DNA of 64,000 bases from Branchiostoma belcheri. Its lineage: Eukaryota; Chordata; Leptocardii; Amphioxiformes; Branchiostomatidae. Under the pieces are notes generated by a model. The model was not told the origin of the DNA. It saw only the letters and a program-made list of their open reading frames with translations, and ran no database searches. Each line of letters opens with the position of its first letter. The first letter of the stretch is position 1. Positions 39,001 to 46,476 of the stretch are shown piece after piece. The stretch is taken from the NCBI RefSeq assembly GCF_001625305.1, contig NW_017804043.1, positions 2,350,406 to 2,414,405 on the forward strand. Direction: 5' to 3'. The translations under genes and the position numbers were made by a program.

Positions 39001-40577
39001 TGGAGTGAGGGTTAATTGCCCCGGGCTATACAGTAATTTCGCCCATCCCGCTTTATGGTTATCACCGCCTTTCCTACGCGGACCCCGGAAGTACGACATT
39101 CGTCAGGCAAGAAGGTCGGAAAGGCGAAATCTGTTCGCTGTCAAACAGAACACACGGTCGTGGGTAAACTTTGGATTGATTTTGACTGCCGTAAACGCTA
39201 CAGGTTTGTGTACCGAGTGGGCTGTACAGATATGCAGGTGCCCGTAGCGCTGCCATCTGGTGTGTCGGACAGGCCGTCTGGGCAAGCTAGCGCACGGAGA
39301 GAGAACATGCCGGGTGTCACGGCTGGGTAGCGTATTAAATCTCCAAGCAGATCTTTTGGTAGGGGTAAGACAGCATCAAATTGGCCAGTCTGTAACCATT
39401 TCCCCACCCAAGTGGTTGGTGGTGGTAGCGACAAAAAAGGGCCGTATATAAAAAAAAGCAAACGATCTTCCCGCCACCAACCCTCTGCTTGGAGAGTAGG
39501 GTAGCGATCTTTCATCAGATCTAAAAACGCGCCGCGCTGGCATTTTTTTGTCTCGATCTTCCAGAAGACCTCAATAGCGGACTGAAAATAGTTGACAACT
39601 TGGCTGATGCTGTTGGTTTTTTAAGGAGTACAGATCCAAAAGGAGTATAAGGCCAATTTCTACTACTGGTTTTTAACAAGAACTTTTTGTCTAAGTCCGT
39701 CAATATCGCCGTAGCGAAACGCCTCCGCGTCTTGTCTCCACGCGACGTACCAGAATCTTTTCGGAAAAATTTTTAAAAGTGGTGAAACAGGGTGGTCCTG
39801 AATGTCCAGTTGCCTGACAGCAGATTGGGCCGACTTAACCCGAATTATTCACCCTATATTTAAGTATTTAGCAAATTTGTAGTATCTTTTTTCAGTTTAG
39901 AAACTTCCGTCCCGAACCGTCTGCCACAGAAACAAGAACAGGACCTTGTAAAAGATTAACCCCCAAAGTAAACTCCGGCACACTGTAAGGAGGTCGTTCA
40001 ACATGGCGTGGTCCCTGACCCGAGGTCACACATAGTTTACCGAGCCACACTACAGAACGTGTCGTCGTTTGAGGAACAGTTTACGTACAAAATAGTTCTG
40101 ATGTGGTGCTACAAACACGTTCATAACCCCTTTCTGCTTGCTGTGACAACTTATGACTGTGAAAGGGGCGGGTGAAAGTCTCACTCCTGCCGCCCCACTT
40201 CGCACCTTGACGCTAAAAACTGTCGTTTGCTCGCATGAATACAACACGTCCCATCTGTCGACCCATCCCACTGTTTTCGCCACTACAACCATAACTCACC
40301 GATGTCAAAGGAGAGAAAAGTTTCTACCAAGAGAAAAGGAAGAAGAATCAACGTACCAGGCACTGTCACCCTGCCCGTGGAAGTCCACGGAAAATCCGAA
40401 CAAGCTCCCGGCGGCCCCCGTCCTGGTGACCCTGGTCGCGTCTGAGGTATCCAAGTTGAAGCAGCTCGAATCGTGCACGTTGAAAAATAGCAGCAGTGTG
40501 AACAACACAGACGCGTAACACGTCCTTCTGTATTCCTTCAGCGTCGGGAAAAGCACATTCTTCTGTAGAAGATCCAT
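8..40577 (-). CDS. Integrin alpha subunit gene A (alphaV/alpha5/PS2-like), 5' portion, continues off the left edge
   Basis: Single-pass receptor subunit that would pair with an integrin beta chain at the cell surface. Exons on the minus strand, in order: 40577-40357, 37545-37409, 34152-34040, 33566-33446, then 5A 32934-32852 or 5B 32194-32130, 26367-26319, 20732-20625, 2947-2847, 79-8. All have GT/AG borders, and the sum is 1,005 bases with 5A (335 codons) or 987 with 5B (329 codons), both in frame. Visible motifs are a signal peptide followed by FNLDTSD, the FG-GAP sequence [51 protein letters not shown] with EPVGNCF, and KDDFHMG-GYSTGSGEFTGD. There is no inserted I domain between blades II and III. 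The ACAP...EPVGxCF signature and the DD before the blade IV strand fit the RGD-binding alphaV/alpha5 clade; ligand is inferred. The rest of the propeller, legs, membrane segment and tail lie beyond base 1. Confidence 0.93.
80..2846. other. Gene A intron 8
   Basis: AT-rich. Only the LINE tail at 2028-2098 is recognisable; no other gene or structured element seen. Confidence 0.7.
2028..2098 (+). mobile_element. LINE 3' tail fragment
   Basis: Only the terminal 3' UTR (CTGGTGTGTTACGCCGAAAG) and the ACAGAT tail remain, in gene A intron 8. Confidence 0.8.
2847..2947 (-). CDS. Gene A exon 8: propeller blade IV
   Basis: Encodes GYSTGSGEFTGDNVPEY, then VVGVPRGPGSPNHLKGH. Acceptor TCCACAG, donor GTAAGTTA; phase 1 in, phase 0 out. 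It corresponds to exons 8 and 9 of gene B joined, so gene A lacks an intron that gene B has within blade IV. It lies 17.7 kb downstream of exon 7. Confidence 0.92.
4935..5645. repeat. Two diverged copies of a ~170-bp repeat, 530 bp apart
   Basis: About 4935-5105 and 5470-5645 share ACACCTGT...CCATGTTA, TCAA(T/A)...AAACCCAC and CTGACCAGTTGCTA, followed by ACTGAGTAAAGACAAT-like sequence. Many indels; noncoding. Confidence 0.55.
5970..6103. mobile_element. hAT-like MITE, CTCCAAGCAGAT family, older copy
   Basis: Ends TAATCTCCAAGCAGATC and CTCTGCTTGGAGAGTA, interior TATCAAATTGGCC and GGCCATATATAAA. No 8-bp duplication; instead a degenerate 50-base direct repeat flanks it (about 5921-5969 and 6104-6153). 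Gene A intron 7. Confidence 0.75.
6790..7110. repeat. ~160-bp tandem duplication
   Basis: Copies near 6790-6949 and 6950-7110 share GCACATTACATTACCC, CATGTTTGCACTGTAACATG and CGAACTTGATTCTAC. Noncoding. Gene A intron 7. Confidence 0.75.
8062..8399 (-). mobile_element. Truncated non-LTR retrotransposon (LINE) 3' end with (ACAGAT)n tail
   Basis: On the minus strand an 82-codon frame (8393-8145) contains RTRNSHAFKYQSYQP, then LYFPRTIVDWNSLPP and SLETFKQLL, the usual last residues of CR1/Jockey-like ORF2 proteins. A short 3' UTR follows (CTGGTGTGTTACGCC...GGCTATACAG) and a hexanucleotide tail near 8067-8091. 5'-truncated by insertion, with no full protein. Four other tails of this family are in the window. 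Confidence 0.85.
9160..9533. mobile_element. Harbinger-like MITE, TAA TSD
   Basis: Terminal inverted repeats start GGCCACACCAATTTAATTTG and extend about 33 bases, perfect. TAA flanks both sides (9157-9159 and 9534-9536). A 3-bp TWA duplication with GG-starting ends is typical of PIF/Harbinger. No ORF. Gene A intron 7. Confidence 0.82.
10214..10548. repeat. 168-bp tandem duplication
   Basis: Two copies (about 10214-10380 and 10382-10548) share AATTGAAAGAAGGCACCAAA and GGGATGGCCTCCAGCAGGCC with few differences. No coding evidence. Gene A intron 7. Confidence 0.8.
10569..10946. mobile_element. hAT-like MITE, same family, with a nested SINE
   Basis: Shares arms with the 36.7-kb copy (TTTTTAGCGTGTTTTTAGGC; right end TCTGCTTGGAGAGTAC) and has AGATGAGA at 10561-10568 and 10947-10954 as target duplication. 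The right arm is split by a SINE at 10707-10900. The left terminus is worn. Gene A intron 7. Confidence 0.8.
10707..10900 (-). mobile_element. tRNA-derived SINE nested in the hAT-like MITE
   Basis: On the minus strand: GTAACAGTGGGGGGTTTATA start, A-box-like TTAGCGGAGAGGTTAGAGTG, B box GTTCGAACCCC, tail CTCCTCCTGTTTCTTACA. No intact tRNA fold. The start (AACCCCCCACTGTTAC on the plus strand) occurs twice, 33 bases apart. Confidence 0.8.
13393..13620 (+). repeat. 5' LTR
   Basis: 228 bp, TGTTATAC...CACAACA. Contains a TATA-like ATAATATATG near 13459 and AATAAA at 13530-13535. I read it base for base identical to the 3' copy. Confidence 0.93.
13704..14981 (+). CDS. Retrotransposon Gag-protease ORF with residual Pol C-terminus, interrupted by gap
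   Basis: Begins MAAANGHLHPSMNW. A capsid-type alpha-helical region follows, with the retrotransposon gag features YEFQGIQQKPDEPIDDYVAR and DQLIWG (about residues 30-190). Then comes a double zinc knuckle starting CRYCG at residue 224: CxxCGxxH, CPAxG, CxxCGKPNHxxxxC. An aspartic protease starts with IDTGAQSNVMP (Asp at 348). Gag and protease share one frame. The frame happens to stay open through the 20-N gap and ends with a basic tail, TRSRTNILPPKRYR, like the end of Ty3/Gypsy integrases. The enzymes between are absent from this assembly, so the apparent single protein is an artefact. Confidence 0.88.
   Translation: MAAANGHLHPSMNWDADDLVEEYKKFKQKTELAFKSFLKDTEPEQQVSYILLWVGSQGLDLFNSWEFTEAGDAKKPDKILEKFETHLEPKTNHRIYRYEFQGIQQKPDEPIDDYVARLKNVAKKCKFKDDAEIKDRLVDQLIWGCIHKKVQKTLVGKPDLTLKDAMDTARAFEATQKQMSSLSMQTGTSSSNRVDVVSKKTYQAGSKQKQPHMYKTYKQSIKSCRYCGNTHEFGDRAKCPAYGSNCNACGKPNHWGKMCRAKNRPQPTQNKPQQPRRYGKHKQRHVHLQREDQLSSESEGESLTIGTVYIHDMCNKEQKSQDEAYTSFQIRKKLGRKTTNIDLKLKIDTGAQSNVMPIQHYAKLCPEHMMKDGRVKSGILTPSDVILTXXXXXXXTETPTPTVTTPCATKSTRSRTNILPPKRYR
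14869..14888. other. Assembly gap (20 N) inside the LTR element
   Basis: Twenty consecutive N. Protease sequence lies on the left and an integrase-like C-terminus on the right, so several kilobases of pol are expected here. Its true size cannot be judged from the N count. Confidence 0.97.
14982..15522 (+). other. Noncoding 3' internal region of the LTR element
   Basis: AT-rich, with no long ORF and no envelope-like gene. Ends in the polypurine tract next to the 3' LTR. Confidence 0.7.
15523..15750 (+). repeat. 3' LTR
   Basis: 228 bp, identical to the 5' LTR, preceded directly by a purine-rich tract. No difference between the two was found on reading them side by side. Confidence 0.93.
18655..19035 (+). 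repeat. Three tandem copies of a 123-bp SINE-like unit
   Basis: Copies 2 and 3 are 123 bases apart and nearly identical (AGTCACAAACATACTCCAAT ... GGGCCAAGAGGTCTGGGTTC); copy 1 is diverged. Each contains GGTTCGATTCC, a tRNA B-box consensus. A much-decayed fourth unit may follow to about 19,210. Gene A intron 7. Confidence 0.75.
20625..20732 (-). CDS. Gene A exon 7: blade III to IV loop
   Basis: Encodes GQLFSKTLTYENGVPNLAG, then TEKKTGEGDAWKDDFHM. Acceptor ATTTCCAG, donor GTGAGTC; phase 1 at both ends. The final DDFHMG corresponds to the DDS-type stretch whose Asp contacts the RGD Arg in alphaV and alpha5 (known for the family; transfer here is inferred). Confidence 0.92.
21702..21990 (+). mobile_element. 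tRNA-derived SINE, possibly MetaSINE superfamily
   Basis: The head has A box TTAGCTCAATTGGTAGAG and B box GAGTTCAAACCC. The anticodon arm does not pair, so it is not a functional tRNA. The body continues ATGGTACACACTACG, then TCTGCTTAGCACTCAGCACA. That resembles the conserved central domain described for MetaSINEs (from memory, unverified). Gene A intron 6. Confidence 0.65.
22498..22865. mobile_element. Harbinger-like MITE, TTA TSD
   Basis: Same family as 9,160-9,533, with ends GGCCACACCAATTTAATTTC and ...ATTGGTTTGGCC. TTA at 22495-22497 and 22866-22868. The interior is alignable throughout, including the poly-T plus CGCCC segment near the right end. Gene A intron 6. Confidence 0.85.
23893..24089. 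mobile_element. Foldback MITE, Mutator-like, 9-bp TSD
   Basis: Almost entirely a long inverted repeat with ends TAGCCTCTACCAGGC and a short central loop. Flanked by the 9-bp direct repeat GGTTTGGAC (23884-23892 and 24090-24098). Arms carry TAGAAATCGGCC. No ORF. 9-bp duplications are typical of Mutator-like elements. In gene A intron 6. Confidence 0.88.
26319..26367 (-). CDS. Gene A exon 6 (49 bp): blade III
   Basis: Encodes DAEQLLLGAVGSYFWQ plus one base. Acceptor TTTTTTTCCGAAG, donor GTACTT. Exactly as long as gene B exon 6 ([16 protein letters not shown]) and in the same phases (0 in, 1 out). Too short to stand out as an ORF; found by looking for the expected blade III sequence. Confidence 0.9.
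30088..30348 (-). other. Unrecognised 86-codon ORF in gene A intron
   Basis: Begins MARYEAAGFPVVERRPWMYV and ends with TAA. No motif, signal peptide or membrane segment recognised. The ATG lies at the edge of the 80-base direct repeat. Could be chance or a decayed element. Confidence 0.15.
30343..30628. repeat. 80-bp direct repeat flanking a half foldback element
   Basis: CCTCAACATTCGGCTCTTAT...ATCTTGTTTTTATT at 30343-30420 and again at 30549-30628 with few changes, the half MITE lying between. Gene A intron between exons 5B and 6. Confidence 0.75.
30456..30548. mobile_element. Half copy of the TAGTCTCC foldback element
   Basis: Matches one arm of the element at 43,492: GGCTACCTTCTCTGGCC ... 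GGCCGATTTCT ... GTCTGGTGGAGACTA. The other arm is missing. Flanked by an 80-base direct repeat (30343-30420 and 30549-30628). Confidence 0.65.
32130..32194 (-). CDS. Gene A alternative exon 5B (blade II/III)
   Basis: 65 bases between TTCCAG and GTAAGTAC, phase 1 in and phase 0 out. Encodes DSQGGFGRLG then YCQAGISLDFAN. It is six residues shorter than 5A, differs throughout its first half and is nearly the same in its second half. The polypyrimidine tract is good and nothing suggests decay. Confidence 0.9.
32852..32934 (-). CDS. Gene A alternative exon 5A (blade II/III)
   Basis: 83 bases between CTGTAG and GTAAGTAC, phase 1 in and phase 0 out. Encodes ALDSDWENNIGWNQVS then YCQAGFSADFSP. Homologous to exon 5B 657 bases downstream and to gene B exon 5. 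Its ALD start is shared with gene B exon 5, which may make it the older form (inference). Confidence 0.9.
33446..33566 (-). CDS. Gene A exon 4: blade II
   Basis: Encodes ACAPRYVYYTETFKEREPV, then GNCFLAAANFSQIRNYSPCKK. Acceptor CCCTAG, donor GTAAGTAT; phase 0 in, phase 1 out. The ACAP...EPVGNCF...YSPC signature with its cysteines is characteristic of the alphaV/alpha5 clade. Confidence 0.94.
34040..34152 (-). CDS. Gene A exon 3: blade I/II
   Basis: Encodes GDDRGVDLEGNILPKDQ then [21 protein letters not shown]. Phase 1 start, phase 0 end, donor GTAAGAG. The stretch [11 protein letters not shown] is identical in gene B, the longest exact protein match seen between the two. Confidence 0.94.
35152..35209 (-). 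promoter_or_regulatory. Candidate internal promoter and alternative first exon in gene A intron 2
   Basis: On the minus strand, within about 170 bases, lie: inverted CCAAT (35314-35318), CCAAT next to a consensus CRE TGACGTCA (35265-35277), ETS site CCGGAAGT (35231-35238), CArG box CCATATTTGG (35196-35205), a second ETS site (35177-35184), and a YY1-type CAAGATGGCGG (35151-35160) directly at a GTAAGA donor. An ATG at 35209, preceded in frame by TAG, opens 19 codons (MTIFGSKTAGSKCLDFQDG) plus one base. That phase-1 end matches the phase-1 acceptor of gene A exon 3. The product would lack the signal peptide and blade I. The motifs are seen; activity and splicing are inferred. Confidence 0.4.
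36752..36946. mobile_element. hAT-like MITE with 8-bp TSD
   Basis: Terminal inverted repeat TACTCTCCAAGCAGAGGTTT, with arms pairing along most of the element. 8-bp target duplication CATATGAT (36744-36751 and 36947-36954), the length made by hAT transposases. Gene A intron 2. Confidence 0.88.
37018..37404. repeat. Three degenerate copies of a ~125-bp repeat touching the exon 2 donor of gene A
   Basis: Units start CATTGTACGTAAG near 37019, 37143 and 37300. They share AGTCAAGTTTATCGAAGTCA and TGGTAGAG and end in ACGGAAATGACAT. The third ends inside the first intron bases after exon 2 (donor at 37408-37401). Confidence 0.75.
37409..37545 (-). CDS. Gene A exon 2: propeller blade I
   Basis: Reads LLAGAPKSQTAQPGVTEGG, then AVFRCDV and CAPIPFDND. 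It begins in phase 2 after CCCAG and ends in phase 1 at donor GTAAGT. Equivalent to exon 2 of gene B ([21 protein letters not shown]). Intron bases just past the donor belong to a tandem repeat (37018-37404). Confidence 0.94.
39333..39498. mobile_element. hAT-like MITE, CTCCAAGCAGAT family
   Basis: Ends AATCTCCAAGCAGATC and CTCTGCTTGGAGAGTA. TSD GGGTAGCG at 39325-39332 and 39499-39506. Interior CATCAAATTGGCC and CCGTATATAAA differs from the 36.7-kb element, so a second subfamily. Gene A intron 1. Confidence 0.85.
40357..40577 (-). CDS. Gene A exon 1: signal peptide and first propeller strand
   Basis: Starts at the ATG in context GCTGCCATGG, a strong Kozak match, so I prefer it to the in-frame ATG at 40613. 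Encodes a basic N-region, a hydrophobic run (ASVLFTLLLFF) and a likely cleavage just before FNLDTSD, the expected mature N-terminus of this clade. It ends in the codon for Trp split after two bases (phase 2), with donor GTACGT. Exon 1 of gene B ends at the equivalent Trp in the same phase. Confidence 0.93.
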
Positions 40578-41060
40578 GGCAGCGAAGGCTTGAACGCACG
40601 TATGTAAAGTCAACAGTCGGCTGGAAAATTTCAGTAGAGATCGTAACGCGATAACAAGGAGCCCACTTCACGCCCGACAAAAAAACAAAACGAACTTGTC
40701 AAACGATACTTGGTCTAGGTTCGTACGCGCAAAACACGATCACAGCGTAAAAGATTCAAAGTTGTAGTGTAGACGATGTATAACAGAACAAATTGCTTCC
40801 GAATTACGCGAAGAGCCTTCCTTACAACGCCGGATAGGATGTACTCTGAGTTATGAATGGTCCACAGGCCGTGCGACTGTCCGATTTGTACACCGGAAGG
40901 CGGGGACTATTCACGGTTTGTGACGCGGCTATTTGCATACCTGCTCCCCGACTGGGTGGGCGGAACTGCCCCTATGACATCACTGTCTAGCGGCGGCGGG
41001 GTGAGTAGTAGTCGGAGTCGGAGTGTAGGGCAGGGTAGGGTGTCCCCGGGCGAAGGATCG

Positions 41061-41068
41061 TGACGTCA
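41061..41068. promoter_or_regulatory. Consensus CRE (TGACGTCA) upstream of gene A
   Basis: Palindromic CREB/ATF site about 490 bases upstream of the gene A start codon. It is at the edge of a GC- and CpG-rich stretch (about 40,850-41,080) that also contains an ETS-like CCGGAAGG near 40,892. Placement fits a promoter for gene A; no TATA box is evident. Confidence 0.4.
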
Positions 41069-41634
41069 CAGCGGCTTGAATATTCATCTTTTTACCAAAT
41101 ACAGGCATAACATTAAATGCGCTCGCTGATCTTTATCAAGTAGTACTAGTAGACAGCGGAAAGTTGAGACGTGCTTTGGATTTATTTTTAACTAACTCCT
41201 TTTCTACTGAAGAGTCTGAATCTACGTAGACTTGAAAATTATATATCCATATCTATTTATACACTACACTATATATCTACAGTATCTTCGATACGATATT
41301 GTTATTGTGTCTGTATGTCGGTGAGGAAAAACATTTATAGCAATGCGCGAGTGTCATACACTGTCAGTTGGCATGTCAAAGGGGCGAAACACTTCTGTCT
41401 TGTGTAATTTACATACCAAGACAGAGAGTTAAAACAGTTCTGATTTTAGCATATCGACGATAAGAGCTAGATAACAATCTTTCGCGTCCTTGTTATTTTG
41501 TTCCTGTGCGAATCATGTTCTAAAAGTTGTTCTCCACTCTGTCAGCTGCCTTCCGGTTCCGACTACGGTTTTCCTGTCCGGAATTTCCTACTGAGCCATC
41601 CTTGTGTTGGCCTGGAATCCAGTCTTTTACAAGG

Positions 41635-41859
41635 TAGTACCAGGCACCGCGGATCGCTGGAAAAATAGTAGAAATTGGACGAAATAAAGGGATAGTATAC
41701 GAGGGAAGATCCAGGGCCATAGAAGCTCCAATTTGCGACAAATTGGAGCTTCTATGATCTTCTATGGCCCTGGATCTTCTCTGGTATACTATCCCTTTAT
41801 TTCGGCCAATTTCAATTTCTACTATTTTTCCAGCGATCCGCGGTGCCTGGTAGAGGCTA
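41635..41859. mobile_element. Foldback MITE, same family, worn left end
   Basis: Inverted arms of about 100 bases (CAGGCACCGCGGATCGC...). The right end is the full GGTAGAGGCTA, but four bases are missing at the left end. No matching target duplication is visible, so it is older. About 1 kb upstream of gene A. Confidence 0.75.
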
Positions 41860-43239
41860 GTAGTTGGCGAAGTAGCGACCATAGGATGCGGGCTGAAACC
41901 GACAAGACTGGACCCCAGGCTACCCCTAACGAGCTAGAACAGACAGTGACTATATCAGGTATACCGCAGGTATATTTGTACTGACAAACATAGCCTGACT
42001 AAAGCGCGCTCCTAGCGGCCTAGTGGCTGTAGCACAGGCTAGCTGCGCCGGGTATCCAGGGTGTGGAAAAACACGTCATAATTTCCTAGCGAGCGATATG
42101 ATGGAACAGGGTGCTGTTATCTGATAACCAGGGGTTTTGTCTCAAAATGCTACAAGAAAACGCTACAAGAAAACTTCTACCGTACTGTGAAGGCCATATA
42201 TAGTACTCGGTATGTTGTCTTATATGTTTGTCCATGGAGTTGGTTTGACAAGAACGACAACCAAACAAAACTACAATGTAGAATCAAGGACGTGTTGAAG
42301 CTCCTTGGTAGAATAGACGATAGCTGACCCTGGCAAACGATTAAACCCAAACTATATACGATATACAAACCACTTTACATATGTACTTCAATTTTGATGG
42401 ACGCCATCTCCAAGGTCTTTCATTCATTCATACTAGTACATGTCAGCAAAAAAATAGGCATTATTAAAACGCAGACCGGAGACTTTTGTAGAGTCTAGAC
42501 ATTCTTGTCTTTTATTCAGACATCTCAGCACCGCCAGACGGAGACAGCCCTGAGTGGGTCTTACCGCGTGGGTATTCTGGTGATGACTAACGTCTTCAGT
42601 GTCAGTCAAAGCCGAGACTATTCTAAGATATTATTTCCCGTCAGACGCGTGGTTTTGCACCCTTTCCTTCGTCTTGTAAAACTGCTTTTCATGTTCCAGC
42701 GACTTACCAAAACGACCGGTGAAAAATACCACCCCAAGCGATGGAAAAGAAGAGAAGTTTGCCTAGGGTGACCTGGATGTGGTTGCGGTGCTGTTGCAGC
42801 GTCCTCTGTCGGAAACAACACTCACTGCAGACAACCTCTCTTACCTGCTTATTTTCTATACCTTGTTCCCCTTTCTCTTACCCCTTCCCTCCTTCTGCCC
42901 ATCATCTCTTTTCATGAAATGTTTTCCACCCACGGTTTCTTAACAACTTCCTTTCCCAAACGTCCTTTAAAACTTCTAAATTTAGATCTTAGATTTAGTC
43001 AGTGTTCCCTGAAGCCCCCTCACTGTGACAAGTCGGAAGTCTACGCTAACACAACGACGTGCGAAGGTTTAGGAACTTGGCAGACTAAACATCTGAACTG
43101 AAGTGCAATGATTTCACAAAGGTTCAACCAAAAATAGAAAAACTCACAATACAATACCAGAAATACCCATATAATGAAGTCATGGCGGGTTCAATGATGA
43201 TTGAAAGCACTGAAACCAATACCAAACGTACACAATTCA

Positions 43240-43301
43240 AAGCTGGTGTGTTACGCCGAAAGGCGGTTATACCGGCTATACAGACACAGATACACATTGC
43301 T
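43240..43301 (+). mobile_element. LINE 3' tail fragment
   Basis: Same terminal UTR followed by a short, degenerate (ACAGAT)n tail, between the two integrin genes. Confidence 0.8.
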
Positions 43302-43491
43302 GAAAGCGCTATTGAAGGTACTAGGAACATGCTGTCCTTCGCAGGCTCCTTGAAATGGCGGCGTTCATATTTGGGGTAGGGCTGACTTATGCAATTTTTA
43401 CACGGTTTTAAGGTTCAACTCTAGTGAACTGTGCCACAGAGTGAGTTATGCCACGGAGGGAGGTACACTTCTTTGAGTACTGGTTCTAGCT

Positions 43492-43665
43492 AGTCTCCAC
43501 CAGACTCCTTTTGCAGGCTGAATAAAATCGTAGAAATCGGCCTAAAAAGGGTATTAATTGGCGAGAGACAAGGTAGCCGGCCATCGACGATCCATCGACG
43601 ATCCATTCGGCCGATTGGATCGTCGATTTATTCAGCCCGCTAAAGAAGTCTGGTGGAGACTAGCT
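43492..43665. mobile_element. Foldback MITE with TAGTCTCCACCAGAC ends
   Basis: Terminal inverted repeats of about 39 bases (TAGTCTCCACCAGAC... with GCTGAATAAA). The inner part shares TAGAAATCGGCC with the TAGCCTC elements, so probably a related family. TSD not clear. Between the integrin genes. Confidence 0.75.
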
Positions 43666-44868
43666 GTCCCCGCTCTGAGAAGTCTAATAGGAACACATGT
43701 TGTGTCTGGATACCAGCCAGACTGTTAGGCTTGCCCTTTGTCTTGTTGGCTTCCAGGTAGAAGTTTTCGAATGTTTGCTTATCGGCTGTGACGTAAAAGT
43801 CAACAACGCCCAGGTGCGTCCCGTCATCGTTACGTGTTAATAGCGGAACATTTCCGTTTGTAAGGGGTAATAAATAACTTCTTTTTGTGTTGTAGTGAAA
43901 GCTGGAATGTGTGTTAGTAATGTGAACTTCAACTTTACTGTTTGTTTGCATGACCGTGCATCTGAGTGTTAAATGTAAAACGTTATAGACATTATTGTGC
44001 TAAAAATAGACGTCTTGTTTTCTTTGATTCATACATATCAATTTATTTTGGGTCTCAACTACTTCCACTTTTCAGTCATGTTAGTAGTAAATGGCATTTT
44101 GCAGCAGATTATGAGAAATGTAAACTCGAACCTGAACCAACGAAACCCTTTCGTCACTTTTGTACCGCGCACTACCACGGACCCCTTAGGTCGCCGCTGC
44201 AAATTTCCGTCTCGTAAACGGTCGTCGATATCAGACAGATTTCCTCATCCAGAATATTTTTATTTTGCCGCTCCGAAATTGGGCAGGACACAGTGACATA
44301 GCACAGATAACCCAAGCTTCCTATGATTGAAAAAGCCATTACCCTGATTTAAAGGACACCAAATCACAAACCCTGTACGTTAACGCAATCATGTTACTAA
44401 TTATACAATTTCTCCATCCTTTCATCATTTAGAAGATCACCAAAAGACTACGTTTCTACTAAGATCACAAAACCCACTAATTATGCAGAATGTGGGACTG
44501 TTCATTATCCACTGCCTCCAAAGAAGAAGTCGAACCCCATAATAGCTAGCGTAGTACTAGTAGTAGAAGTTCTTTCCAGACAGTTGTTACCTGTCTCCTG
44601 TTACTGTATTGCAATGAGTATTATACTTGATTGTAAAAGCAATTAGCCTTCGGGCATGATTTTGCAAATAAAAGTTATTAATTATACAATGAATAACATT
44701 TCGTATCGGTGTCACTCGAAATAACGTTTTACTCTACGTCGGGCATATCTTATCATATTCTTGAAGAGATTTTGACTATAAACTTTGGATTTGCCTCATG
44801 TTTTTTTTCATATTCGTACGTTTTCGCAAATTTCTTCCTGTGATTCTCACAAGTTTCGTGCGAATTTC

Positions 44869-45076
44869 TAGCCTCTACCAGGCTTGAGGGCGCAGCTGGA
44901 AATAGTAGAAATTGGCCAATTTATAGAGAGATATAACACGCCGAGGGAGTTTAGCCATCCATTGTGGGCCGGCAAACTGTAAACTGGATGGCTAAGCTCC
45001 CTTGGCGTGTTATATCTATTTGACCAATTTCTACTACTAGTATTTCCAGCCGCGCCCTCAAGCCTGTTAGAGGCTA
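44869..45076. mobile_element. Foldback MITE, same family, 9-bp TSD
   Basis: Ends TAGCCTCTACCAGGCTTGAG, long inverted arms, TSD GCGAATTTC (44860-44868 and 45077-45085). Lies between the two integrin genes. Confidence 0.88.
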
Positions 45077-46476
45077 GCGAATTTCCTGAATCTTGTCGAA
45101 AATCCACACGAATGCCTTGTCAAGCACCCCTTTTCATGTTTTACTTGTCTTTGCCAGGGAGGTCTAAATGAGAACCTGAGATTGTCTTTGCCAAGGACAA
45201 GTGGTGAGATGTCCTTGGGTCATATCAGTCCCCTCAAAGGCGTCGTCGTCCCCCACAAAGAAAGTGGTCAAAATTCAGTTAAACGCCGACGCTATGATCG
45301 CTAATCGTCCTCGGAAACGCGTCAGAAATTGCATTACCTTCTCCGAGAATGAGATTGAATCGAACGTTACTCAGGGCTCTTCTAGCCTCTGTCACAGGCT
45401 ACTTGGTGGGCGTTTTAATGAATAAAAAAATTAATGAATGAAAACCTTAGCTGTACATATTCTATTGAGTTAAAAAGGTTGAATATACAAGTACTAGTGC
45501 GAAACCAGTGTGAATATTGTGATCTGTTTTATGTGGATTCGACTTCTTGCTTTTTTTTGCAATGATGGGACTCGCGTGTGTAAGAATAGCCCATGTTTTG
45601 TGATCTACGTTTCAATATCACGATGACGATGGACTATTCACCAATCACTACGGGCCTTCTGAAGGCTTTTTGCTATCAAAAAACGGTTATCCTTTAGAGT
45701 AAGCAGCAGTGATATACATAAGAAACATTAGTACGGGTATATAGGACTCTCCGTCAAGTGGCTGGTATGGAGACTAGTGTTTCTGCATGCCAGTCTGTTG
45801 TAGTAATATTCAACCCCGGAAGTCTGACAATGGATGTAACATTGAATCACAGGGACGAGGTCAGGGGTCAACCCATATCTCGTTTCTCTTTTTCTGTTTT
45901 TTTTTTTTTATTAACTTAAAGAGCTTGCGTAGTGAGTCTTGCGTGGGGCAAGTTGTTCTTTAAAATTTTACAACTTTCTTCCGCAAATGTGGCAATTTTG
46001 GGCCCCTGAACTGGTTGGAAGTTTGTTGCACGTCTTAAAGTGTGGCCAGGTGTGCTATAGCCAGGTGTGTCGGAACGTCCCGTACCTGCGTGACGCGACC
46101 CCTCCCGGTTTTACCTGTATTTCCACCTGCATGCACTGAGATACCCCCAGGCGGTATTGCACTGTTTGGGTGCTCCAGAGGCTCTCTATGGGGGTTTTCC
46201 TCTACCCTTAAAAGATCATTTCAAGACATCTTCCGTCACGCAAACACATTCGCATTCCCTGGTATTTTTTACTACATCGGCTAATATTTCCTCTCAGTTA
46301 AAGTGCCAACAATTAGGATGTTTTTTTCTGATATACAATTGGTGACAAACCCCATATTGACCCACCAACGACCCTACCTTGCTTCCTGTCAGACGTTACA
46401 CCGGACATATTCTCATTTGCCAAAACAGATGCGAAGGATATTAGAAAATTAGCCAAATTCTACACCAACGGCAGCT

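Larger units (their letters stand above)
40578..46476. other. Intergenic region between divergent integrin genes
   Basis: 5.9 kb between the two start codons, containing both 5' UTRs and promoters. GC/CpG-rich near gene A (to about 41.1 kb) and AT-rich elsewhere. Three foldback MITEs and one LINE tail are listed separately. No ORF looks real. Confidence 0.7.

Noticed and set aside
40578-40613. Upstream in-frame ATG of gene A exon 1 as the start
   Set aside because: It would put 12 residues before MDLLQKN without improving the signal peptide; the second ATG has the better Kozak context and matches the length of the gene B leader.
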